Origin: Helicobacteraceae bacterium
Lineage (GTDB): Bacteria; Campylobacterota; Campylobacteria; Campylobacterales; Sulfurimonadaceae
Direction of reading: 5' to 3'
DNA: 55,264 nucleotides
Assembly (NCBI GenBank): GCA_013138865.1
Contig: WTBY01000046.1
Span: 1-55,264 of the forward strand
This document shows, in pieces, positions 8,577 to 17,156 of the stretch (positions within the stretch are counted from its first letter, which is position 1; each line of letters begins with the position of its first letter). Both the position numbers and the translations under genes were made by a program. A model generated the notes under the pieces. The model saw only the letters and a program-made list of their open reading frames with translations. It was not told the DNA's origin and did not search any database.

Positions 8577-9764
8577 TTATTCCCCAACATCTAAATAAGC
8601 AAATAAATGTAAAAAGTCAAATTTCCAATGACCATCTTTATTTTTAATTGAAACTAATTTATTTTCGATATTAGAATATTCAAAAACTATATTATCAGTT
8701 TTTGCATATTGTTTGTTTTTATATTTATAATTGAAATTGATACTAACAATTTTTAAGTTTTCTTTATTTTGTAAATTATCTTGACTTAATATTTTGAAGT
8801 TTACAAATTTTATATATTTAAATAATCTACCTAATTCTTTCATTCTATGAAGCTTACTATAAATAGTTGTTGGATATTTATTAAAATAAATTAATTCATG
8901 ATTCTTATTACCATTTATTAATTTCTCAAATAGATTTTTAATAAATACCTTAAAATTACTAGATATGATTTCATCAATATCTTCTTTGGTTATTGGTTTT
9001 GTATTGTCAACATTAAATAATGGCTCTGTATTCTGCTTTGCCCAATCTTTTAATGCAAATAAGATATGCCAACATTTTGAAGCAACTATTTTATTATCAA
9101 AGTTTATATCTCGACCATGCAGTATTCCATTTCTAAATGGTATAGTAAGAGGTTCTTTATTTGTTTGTTTTCTACTTTGAATAATAATATCTTTTATTGA
9201 TTGAAGTCCACTTTTATGCCCTACAATAGAATCTTTTAGTATTAAATTAATATTAGAATTAAAAAACCCATATTCATGGTCAATATCATTTGTGATACCA
9301 TCTATAATTGTTAAAAGTAATGGAACAGATGAAGCATATCTTTCATTAAGATAATCTTCTTTTGCTATTTGAATAAGTTCTAATCTGTCTAAAAAATATC
9401 TAATGAATAAAATACCAATATTTGGTAAATTATCTAAATATAAGTTTTTAAATGGGATTAATTCATTAATAAAACTATCTATAAAATTTTGATTATATAT
9501 ACTAGATAAATATTTATCTACATAATATATATTTTTATTTTCTTCATAAATAGTAATTGCTTTTTCTAATATATCAGGTACAAAACCATCGTAAGCAATC
9601 CAACAATTACTAGAAAAATATTTATTAAATTTATCTGGTAACATTAAAACTTTTTTGAGGTCTTCTTTTATCTTCTTTTGTTCTTTATTTAATTTTATAT
9701 TACTAATTTTTTCAAGCTCTAATAGTTGTTGTTTATACTTATAAATATCTATAATTTTATCCAT
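8577..9764 (-). CDS. Putative HEPN-like protein inserted in the nor operon
   Basis: A 395-residue, very AT-rich soluble protein without signal or membrane segment. Residues 210-218 read FRNGILHGR, which contains R-x4-H (R211, H216), the catalytic pattern of HEPN ribonucleases. Helical sequence surrounds it (SVPLLLTIIDGITNDIDHEY before, CWHILFALKDWA after), as in HEPN proteins that carry RNxxxHG. The last 100 residues look like a separate mixed alpha/beta domain. No GATC is found in the whole gene. The domain call is by motif only; no homologue is recognised by name. Confidence 0.6.
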   Translation of the reverse strand: MDKIIDIYKYKQQLLELEKISNIKLNKEQKKIKEDLKKVLMLPDKFNKYFSSNCWIAYDGFVPDILEKAITIYEENKNIYYVDKYLSSIYNQNFIDSFINELIPFKNLYLDNLPNIGILFIRYFLDRLELIQIAKEDYLNERYASSVPLLLTIIDGITNDIDHEYGFFNSNINLILKDSIVGHKSGLQSIKDIIIQSRKQTNKEPLTIPFRNGILHGRDINFDNKIVASKCWHILFALKDWAKQNTEPLFNVDNTKPITKEDIDEIISSNFKVFIKNLFEKLINGNKNHELIYFNKYPTTIYSKLHRMKELGRLFKYIKFVNFKILSQDNLQNKENLKIVSINFNYKYKNKQYAKTDNIVFEYSNIENKLVSIKNKDGHWKFDFLHLFAYLDVGE

Positions 9765-9813
9765 CTACCTCTCCTCAATAATATAAACTCCATAATTATT
9801 AAAATTATAAAGC

Positions 9814-10416
9814 TTACCTCATTATATAGACTAAAGGAAATAAAATAATCCACAAAAGATCTACCATGTGCCAGTAAGAAGCGCCAGTTTCTAAACCTTT
9901 ATGATCTTTAATTGTATAACCGTTAGCTTTTACTTTTTTTCTAATTATGAATAGGATGAAAATCCCTAAAAGTACATGTAAAAAATGAAAAACACTCATC
10001 ATAATATAAAACATAAAAAAAGTATTTGTGCTTAAATTTATACCTTGTTCAAACTTATCTGAAAGTTCACTTATTTTTATAATTATAAAAATAGCACCAA
10101 AACTCATAGCTGCAAGAAGCCACCTTGAAGTAAATTTAATAGCTTTTTGTCTATCACTATTCTTTATAGTTTGAACAGCTTGAACTACAAACCAGCTGCT
10201 AAGAAGTAAAACTATAGTATTTACAAAACCCGCACTTTGGTTAAGGAGAAGTTGTGAATTGTTAAAAAGTTCAACATCAGAGCGTCTTGCGAAAGCATAA
10301 CCTAAAAAGAGAGCACCAAATGTTATTAACTCTATATATATAACTATCCAAATACCAATGTCACCAGGTGGATAAGTAGCTTTTCTTCCGAGTTCTAAAC
10401 TCTTGTTAAGTTGCAT
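9814..10416 (-). CDS. norE: NorE-like cytochrome c oxidase subunit III family protein
   Basis: A 200-residue membrane protein with five hydrophobic helices typical of the oxidase subunit III family. Family signatures are GDIGIWIVIYIELITFGALF near the start, FHFLHVLLGIFILFII and GASYWHMVDLLWIILFPLVY near the end. NorE is an accessory of nitric oxide reductase. It is divergent from norC with 131 bases between, so the two promoters are probably controlled together. The gene is first in the minus-strand run that continues to norF and beyond. Confidence 0.85.
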   Translation of the reverse strand: MQLNKSLELGRKATYPPGDIGIWIVIYIELITFGALFLGYAFARRSDVELFNNSQLLLNQSAGFVNTIVLLLSSWFVVQAVQTIKNSDRQKAIKFTSRWLLAAMSFGAIFIIIKISELSDKFEQGINLSTNTFFMFYIMMSVFHFLHVLLGIFILFIIRKKVKANGYTIKDHKGLETGASYWHMVDLLWIILFPLVYIMR

Positions 10417-10471
10417 ATAACCTCTTTTGATTTTGAAGATTATAGCATTTTAAAGTGCTTTAGTAATTAAA

Positions 10472-10505
10472 TTAAAAGTTAAGTTTAATAAAAAATAGAT
10501 ATAAT
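10472..10505 (+). promoter_or_regulatory. Promoter region of norCB
   Basis: TATAAT (10500-10505) is preceded by GA, an extended -10 pattern. Upstream, TTAAA-N7-TTTAA (10472-10488) forms a small inverted repeat placed about -40 from the predicted start. This is where an activator of the CRP/FNR type would bind, although the sequence is neither a clear FNR box nor a clear NssR box. The AT-richness makes chance symmetry possible. Confidence 0.35.
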
Positions 10506-10547
10506 GCCTTTTACTACGAAGAGGTAGAATTAAAAAAGGAGTTACAT

Positions 10548-10994
10548 ATGACTGAACGTATTACAAAAAATATGGCTAGAAATATCTATTTTGGTGGAAG
10601 TATCTTCGCTATTTTAGTATTTGTTGGTCTTACATTTGACACTGTTCAACAAGTTCCTAAATTGTCTAACGATGACAAAATTACGGAATCTGTAGCACGT
10701 GGAAAAAATTTATGGGAAGTTAACAACTGTGTTGGTTGCCATACAATTATGGGTGAGGGTGCTTACTATGCACCAGAGTTAGCTAATGTATTTGATCGTC
10801 GTGGAATGAAAAACGAAGTTGCATTTAAAGCATTTTTACAAGGTTGGATGGCAGCGCAGCCACTTCAAGAACCAGGTAGAAGAAAAATGCCTCAATTTAA
10901 TCTAAGTGAAAGTCAAGTTAATGATATAGCTGACTTTTTAATATGGACATCTCGTATCGACGATAACGAATGGCCTCCAAATATTGAAGGATAG
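10548..10994 (+). CDS. norC: Nitric oxide reductase subunit C (cytochrome c)
   Basis: A 148-residue membrane-anchored monoheme cytochrome c. One N-terminal helix lies at about residues 14-31, the heme site CVGCH at 61-65 and the likely axial Met in RRKMPQF. GEGAYYAPELANVFDRRG and EWPPNIEG at the end are typical of NorC. It passes electrons from periplasmic cytochrome c to NorB. The ribosome site AAAGGAG is strong, and norB starts six bases downstream. Confidence 0.96.
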   Translation: MTERITKNMARNIYFGGSIFAILVFVGLTFDTVQQVPKLSNDDKITESVARGKNLWEVNNCVGCHTIMGEGAYYAPELANVFDRRGMKNEVAFKAFLQGWMAAQPLQEPGRRKMPQFNLSESQVNDIADFLIWTSRIDDNEWPPNIEG

Positions 10995-10997
10995 TAG

Positions 10998-12374
<1,377 letters not shown>

Positions 12375-12384
12375 TTTTACACTA

Positions 12385-12420
12385 AATACTTATCACATTA
12401 ATTGTGATGAGTATTTTTTT
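12385..12420 (+). terminator. Terminator after norB
   Basis: AATACTTATCACA and TGTGATGAGTATT form a 13-bp stem with one wobble around a 5-base loop. The T-run at the 3' end makes a convincing rho-independent terminator 10 bases after the norB stop. It may reduce but not abolish read-through into norD and norQ. Confidence 0.8.
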
Positions 12421-12463
12421 CTTAATAAATTTATGTTAGATAAAATAAATTTATTAAGAAAAA
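12416..12463. repeat. Perfect 19-bp inverted repeat between norB and norD
   Basis: The left arm (12416-12434) TTTTTCTTAATAAATTTAT and right arm (12445-12463) are perfect reverse complements around a 10-base spacer. The left arm shares the T-run of the preceding terminator. It could be a second hairpin that protects the norCB 3' end, an anti-terminator fold, or a regulator site for norDQ. Confidence 0.75.
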
Positions 12464-12506
12464 TGAATACTTCACTACTTTGAGATATGGTTAAAATGAG
12501 AAACAA

Positions 12507-14297
12507 ATGATTAAAAATTTTTTAGAGTTTGAAGAGACTACTGGTAAAGCTTGGGATAAGTTCTTAAAAAAGAGAACAACTATTACTCATAAAGAGTGTG
12601 AAGTTCTCTTTAGTAAAAAAAGCAAAGCTCTTAAGATCTTTTACCACCTTCTAGGCGGGGAGCAGGCTAAAGAGCTACAAGTTACTGATAAACGATTTAT
12701 CAATACCAAAAGAACTCTATTAGAAAAAATTTCAGGTTCAGGCAAGACTTTTTTTCTTGCATGGCAAGATGAAAAAGGGATCTATCTACCCGCATCACTT
12801 GCATATTTTCCCTCACATGAACAAAATGAGATGATGTACTTTTGGTTGGTAGCTATGCTTACTCACGTTGATATAACATCTTCTAACATTATTTTAGAAA
12901 ATACAAAAGCTGTAAAATTACTCTGTGAAAAATATGTAGGTTTTAAAAACTTTTATGAAGAGGCAAGTGGCTACTTAATATCTAGAAATGAAGTTTACTC
13001 ATTTGTTAACTCTTCAGAAGAGAATGAGTTAACAGATAACTATCCTTTTCCTTTATGGATCTATCCATCTCTTTCATCAAAGAATAGAGTAAATGATCTT
13101 AGTGATGAAGAAGAAGATGAAGAAAAAGATGAGAGTACACCTGATAAAACTGACACTCTAAACATGAAAAAACAGGCTAATCAGATCGATGATAAAAAAG
13201 AGACTGATGGTCTTTTAGCTTTTTTACCAGACTCACTTATGAGCATAATGGAGCAGGTAAATGTTGACAGGAGTGAAGATGATAGTTTTGATGAAGACGC
13301 TCTTTACAATGCAGAAGATCTTGATGAAATAACATTAGGACAAAAAAAAGCAAACCTTAACGCAAGACTTAAGATGGATCTAGACCTTGCGGTTGATAGT
13401 TCTGAAGAGTACCCTCTAGGTAAGGGACACTTTATAGATGAATGGGACTATAAAAGTCAAACATATTTAAAAAACTATGTCTGTATAAAACCACTAATAA
13501 CTACAAATATAGAACCCATTGAAGTTCCAAAAAGATTAAAAAAAATGATTAAAAAAATTCAAGATGAGTTAGATCTACTTCAACTTGATCGTATTAAAAA
13601 TGATAACCTACCATATGGTGATGAGATAAATTTAGATAGTTGGATTGACTATAAAGGACACCAAAATAAGTCTATGCATCCACAAAAATTTTATGAAAGT
13701 TTTGAGAAAAAAACTAGAGATATGGCTACTCTTATTTTAGCAGATATTTCACTCTCAACTGAAGCTGGAATAACGCAAGAGATCAGAGTAATAGATATGA
13801 TTAAAGACTCCCTTATGGTTTTTTCAGAGTCACTGCAAAAACTTCAAGATAGGTTTGCAATTTATGCCTTTTCGTCATTAAAAAATACAAATGTCCGTTT
13901 TCATATTATAAAAAATTTTAAAGAGAAGTATACAGACCTAGTTCGTGGACGAATAGACACTATAAAACCTGGTTATTATACAAGATTAGGTGCCGCGATC
14001 AGAGAGAGTGCTAAAGTCTTAGATATGCAAAAATCACAAAATAAATTACTTCTGATCGTAAGTGATGGTAAACCTAATGATGTTGACAGGTACGATGGTC
14101 GTTATGGAATTGAAGATACTAAAAAAGCGATTGAAGAGGTTAAGAAAAAAGGGATAACACCTTTTTGTATAACGATCGATCTTGAAGCAAAAGAGTATTT
14201 AGCTTACCTTTTTGGTAAAAATGGCTATGTTGTTGTAAGAGATGGTAAAAAGTTACCAAAAGTACTACCAGAAGTCTATATAAATTTAACAAAATAG
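12507..14297 (+). CDS. norD: NorD-like von Willebrand factor A protein
   Basis: A 596-residue protein with a C-terminal VWA domain (about residues 405-590). The metal-ion site is LILADISLSTEAG and LLLIVSDGKPNDVDRYDGRYG is typical of NorD/CbbO proteins. An acidic linker near residue 200 (SDEEEDEEKDE) separates the N-terminal part. NorD works with the NorQ AAA+ ATPase to mature nitric oxide reductase, probably by metal insertion. The gene precedes norQ by eight bases and follows norB after two hairpins, so it may also have its own promoter. Confidence 0.88.
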   Translation: MIKNFLEFEETTGKAWDKFLKKRTTITHKECEVLFSKKSKALKIFYHLLGGEQAKELQVTDKRFINTKRTLLEKISGSGKTFFLAWQDEKGIYLPASLAYFPSHEQNEMMYFWLVAMLTHVDITSSNIILENTKAVKLLCEKYVGFKNFYEEASGYLISRNEVYSFVNSSEENELTDNYPFPLWIYPSLSSKNRVNDLSDEEEDEEKDESTPDKTDTLNMKKQANQIDDKKETDGLLAFLPDSLMSIMEQVNVDRSEDDSFDEDALYNAEDLDEITLGQKKANLNARLKMDLDLAVDSSEEYPLGKGHFIDEWDYKSQTYLKNYVCIKPLITTNIEPIEVPKRLKKMIKKIQDELDLLQLDRIKNDNLPYGDEINLDSWIDYKGHQNKSMHPQKFYESFEKKTRDMATLILADISLSTEAGITQEIRVIDMIKDSLMVFSESLQKLQDRFAIYAFSSLKNTNVRFHIIKNFKEKYTDLVRGRIDTIKPGYYTRLGAAIRESAKVLDMQKSQNKLLLIVSDGKPNDVDRYDGRYGIEDTKKAIEEVKKKGITPFCITIDLEAKEYLAYLFGKNGYVVVRDGKKLPKVLPEVYINLTK

Positions 14298-14305
14298 GAA
14301 AAATT

Positions 14306-15094
14306 ATGTCACAAACTTATTATGAAGCACAAGCAAATGAAATAGAGCTTTTTGAAGCCTCAGCTCAAATGAACCTTCCGATACTTATTAAAGGTCCAAC
14401 AGGTTGTGGGAAAACACGTTTTATTGAGTATATGGGAGAGAAATTAAAAAGAGATGTTTACACAGTAGTTTGTCATGATGACTTAAGTGCGGCAGATCTT
14501 GTTGGTCGCCACCTTATAGACGAAAATGGAACATACTGGCAAGATGGACCACTTACTAAAGCTGTACGAAATGGTGGTATATGTTACTTAGATGAGATCA
14601 TAGAAGCTAGAAAAGATACAACCGTTGTTCTTCACTCTCTTGCAGATTACAGGCGAGTTCTTCCAATCGATCGCACTGGTGAGACGATCGAAGCACACCC
14701 AGACTTTATGTTAGTTGTCTCATATAACCCAGGTTATCAAAATGTACTTAAGGGTATGAAGCCTAGTACAAAACAGCGTTTTATTTCACTCTCATTCGAT
14801 TACCCTAAAGCAGATATTGAAGAGAAAATAGTTATAAAAGAGAGTGGAGTTGATAGTGAAACTGCTAAAAAATTAGTAACGATCGCAGGTGAGATCAGAC
14901 AACTTAGTGATACTGATATACAAGAAGCAGTCTCAACAAGACTACTTATTTACGCTGCAAAACTTATAACAAAAGGCTTTGACCCATATAATGCTTGTAT
15001 GCACTCGATCGTAGAGTCTTTAAGTGATGAGGAAGATGTTTTAGAAGTTTTAGAGAAGTTGATAGGGTTACATTTTAAAGTTCTGTCCCTCTAG
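14306..15094 (+). CDS. norQ: NorQ/CbbQ-type MoxR AAA+ ATPase
   Basis: A 262-residue AAA+ ATPase with Walker A GPTGCGKT at residues 30-37, DDLSAADLVGRHLID after it, Walker B ICYLDEI near residue 95 and FMLVVSYNPGYQ as sensor region. NorQ pairs with NorD to activate NorCB. Its last 27 bases overlap the 3' end of the convergent Rrf2-family gene, leaving no room for a terminator between them. Confidence 0.92.
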   Translation: MSQTYYEAQANEIELFEASAQMNLPILIKGPTGCGKTRFIEYMGEKLKRDVYTVVCHDDLSAADLVGRHLIDENGTYWQDGPLTKAVRNGGICYLDEIIEARKDTTVVLHSLADYRRVLPIDRTGETIEAHPDFMLVVSYNPGYQNVLKGMKPSTKQRFISLSFDYPKADIEEKIVIKESGVDSETAKKLVTIAGEIRQLSDTDIQEAVSTRLLIYAAKLITKGFDPYNACMHSIVESLSDEEDVLEVLEKLIGLHFKVLSL

Positions 15095-15478
15095 GTTATC
15101 TAGTGTTGTTTCATTAAACATTTTTTTGATCATATCTTTTGGATCAACCCATTGATCGTGAAGTGAGCACTTATGTTCGCTATCACATACACCACCTAAA
15201 ATACACTCTGTATCACTTATACTTTGATTACAAACATTTAAGATATCTGAAATTACAATTTGCGAAGCTTCTCTAGCTAATTTATATCCACCTTCACGAC
15301 CTCTAATAGATAGTATTAGATCTGCTTTAGCTAAATCAGTCATTATTTTTGTTAAATATTTGTATGGTATAACCAAAGCTTCTGAGATCTCTTTTGCACT
15401 ATAAAGCTTATCTTTATCTTTACTAGCAATATAACTTAAAATTCGTATTGAGTAACGAGATGTACTACTAAGTTGCAT
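15068..15478 (-). CDS. Rrf2-family Fe-S regulator, NsrR/IscR-like
   Basis: A 136-residue winged-helix regulator: SSTSRYSIRILSYIA, SAKEISEALVIPYKYLTKIM as the recognition region, and RGREGGYKLAR as the wing. C92, C98 and C104 match the three cluster-binding cysteines of IscR and NsrR. NsrR senses NO through its Fe-S cluster, so the position head-on to norQ favours an NO-sensing role. The divergent neighbour is a sulfur amino acid enzyme, which leaves a CymR/IscR-like sulfur role possible. A -10 (TATAAT) lies at 15501-15506 on the minus strand. Confidence 0.85.
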   Translation of the reverse strand: MQLSSTSRYSIRILSYIASKDKDKLYSAKEISEALVIPYKYLTKIMTDLAKADLILSIRGREGGYKLAREASQIVISDILNVCNQSISDTECILGGVCDSEHKCSLHDQWVDPKDMIKKMFNETTLDNLEGQNFKM

Positions 15479-15537
15479 AACGATCCTTTTCTATGGAGTG
15501 ATTATAGCACGGGTTGCAGTATTTTTACTGTTTATAA

Positions 15538-15554
15538 TTTGTAATATTTACAAA
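15538..15554. promoter_or_regulatory. Candidate Rrf2-family operator (palindrome)
   Basis: TTTGTAA-TAT-TTACAAA has perfect 7-bp arms. It lies between the Rrf2 gene and the sulfhydrylase gene, just upstream of the -35 region of the latter. A second symmetric pair, TGTTTATAA (15529-15537) and TTATAAACA (15564-15572), flanks it with a slightly different centre. Position and symmetry suggest a binding site for the divergent regulator. Confidence 0.5.
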
Positions 15555-15582
15555 AATAACAATTTATAAACAATATATGAGT

Positions 15583-15588
15583 TATAAT
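15583..15588 (+). promoter_or_regulatory. -10 element of the sulfhydrylase gene
   Basis: TATAAT lies 30 bases before the ATG at 15619 and inside the longer reading frame that begins at 15577. This argues that translation starts at 15619. Confidence 0.5.
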
Positions 15589-15618
15589 CTTTCTTATTTA
15601 AAAACAAAGACTATAAAT

Positions 15619-16854
15619 ATGAAAAATTTTGAAGATTACTCTACACAACTTACACAATCAGTCGGTTCTAAAGATGGACTTGTCTCTCCTGCTATAGCTA
15701 ATTCTGCATCTTTTGCTTATGGAAGTGCACAAATAGCGGAAGATATATTTGCCGCTCGTGCAAAACGTCCACTATACTCTCGTATGGGAAATCCTACTTC
15801 AGCAAGACTAGAGTCTATTATGGCTGAGCTTGATGGTGGAGTTGGTGCAGTTGCAACGAGTTCAGGTATGGGTGCGATCGCAATGGTCTGTATGTCTTTA
15901 CTTAAAAGCGGAGATGAGATCATAAGTATAGGTGGGCTTTTTGGTGGAACTTACTCATTTTTCAGTGAAACACTTTCACGCTTCGGAGTGAAAACTCACT
16001 TTTTTGATGTTGATGAACTTGAAAATATAAGCTCAGCTATAAATGAAAATACAAAAATAGTTTTCCTAGAGAGTGTTGGAAACCCTAACATGAGGCTACC
16101 AGATATAGAAGCGATCGCAAACATCACTACAAAGCATCAAGTAGCACTTGTAGTTGACAATACTATTACACCGATGGGTGTACTTCCATTACAACTAGGT
16201 GCAGACATAGTACTCTACTCAACTACAAAAATAATAAGCGGTAACTCTTCTGCCTTAGGTGGTATAGCAGTTTTTAGAGCTATTGAAGATGAAGACAAGT
16301 TTAAAACAACTCGTTATGCTGAGTTAGAAAAAATAATAAATAAGATGGGCAAAATGGCTCTTGTTGCAAATGCTAAAAAAAGAGCGTTAAGAGACTTTGG
16401 TATGAGTGCTTCAGCTCACTCATCATATCAAGCTATGCTTGGACTTGAGACACTACCACTTAGAAGTGAGAGAATAAACAGTAGCGTTGAGTTTATAGTA
16501 AAAGCTCTGAATGAAAAAGGTTTAAATGTAAATCACCCATCATTACCAACTAATGTACATCATGATCGCTATAACACAAATTTCACGCAAGGATGTGGAA
16601 CGTTATTCACGATCGACTTTGGATCAAAACAGAGTGCATACAGCTTTTTAGATAACTCTAAACTATTAACGATCACGGCAAATATTGGAGATAGTAGAAC
16701 ACTAGGGCTTCATATGGCATCTACTATATACAGTGACTTTAATAGTGAACAAAAAGAGTTTTTAGGTATTACTGAAGGACTTGTAAGGATCTCAGTTGGT
16801 TTAGAAAACCCACAAGATTTAATAAACGATATTTTAACAGCTTCAAAGGAATAA
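15619..16854 (+). CDS. O-acetylhomoserine sulfhydrylase-family PLP enzyme
   Basis: A 411-residue Cys/Met metabolism PLP enzyme. Recognisable parts are YSRMGNPTSARLESIMAELD, ATSSGMGAIAMV (cofactor phosphate loop), VVDNTITPMGVLPLQLGAD and the Schiff-base lysine in YSTTKIISG. It probably makes homocysteine from O-acetylhomoserine and sulfide (MetY type); cystathionine synthase or methionine lyase activity cannot be excluded. A start 14 codons upstream at 15577 is possible but overlaps the -10. It runs directly into clpS. Confidence 0.85.
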   Translation: MKNFEDYSTQLTQSVGSKDGLVSPAIANSASFAYGSAQIAEDIFAARAKRPLYSRMGNPTSARLESIMAELDGGVGAVATSSGMGAIAMVCMSLLKSGDEIISIGGLFGGTYSFFSETLSRFGVKTHFFDVDELENISSAINENTKIVFLESVGNPNMRLPDIEAIANITTKHQVALVVDNTITPMGVLPLQLGADIVLYSTTKIISGNSSALGGIAVFRAIEDEDKFKTTRYAELEKIINKMGKMALVANAKKRALRDFGMSASAHSSYQAMLGLETLPLRSERINSSVEFIVKALNEKGLNVNHPSLPTNVHHDRYNTNFTQGCGTLFTIDFGSKQSAYSFLDNSKLLTITANIGDSRTLGLHMASTIYSDFNSEQKEFLGITEGLVRISVGLENPQDLINDILTASKE

Positions 16855-16856
16855 CC

Positions 16857-17156
16857 TTGGGTACACAACTAGATAGTTCACATGAGAGTGAAGTTGTTTT
16901 TTCAAAACCTCCTAGGTTTAGTGTTTTGCTACTAAATGATGACTATACATCTATGGAGTTTGTAATAAAAGTTTTAATGAATATTTTTAGAAAAAATGCA
17001 GAAGATGCACATCAAATAATGCTGGACGTTCATAAAAATGGAAGTGGAAACTGTGGAACCTATAGTTATGACATAGCAAGAACAAAAATTGCTCAAGTAG
17101 AGAAAAGTGCGCTAGATGAGGGTTTTCCTCTTAAAGCCATTATGAAGGAGCTTTAA
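16857..17156 (+). CDS. clpS: ClpS adaptor protein
   Basis: A 99-residue adaptor that hands proteins with Leu, Phe, Tyr or Trp N-ends to ClpA. The core reads RFSVLLLNDDYTSMEFVIKV then NGSGNCGTYSYDIARTKI, with the NDDYT binding-pocket motif intact. A TTG start is chosen because AAAGGAA lies seven bases before it and no ATG occurs before the core. The stop overlaps the clpA ATG as TAATG, indicating translational coupling. Confidence 0.93.
   Translation: MGTQLDSSHESEVVFSKPPRFSVLLLNDDYTSMEFVIKVLMNIFRKNAEDAHQIMLDVHKNGSGNCGTYSYDIARTKIAQVEKSALDEGFPLKAIMKEL

Noticed and set aside
10472-10488. FNR or NssR box before norC
   Set aside because: The inverted repeat TTAAA-N7-TTTAA matches neither TTGAT-N4-ATCAA nor TTAAC-N4-GTTAA well, so no regulator was named.
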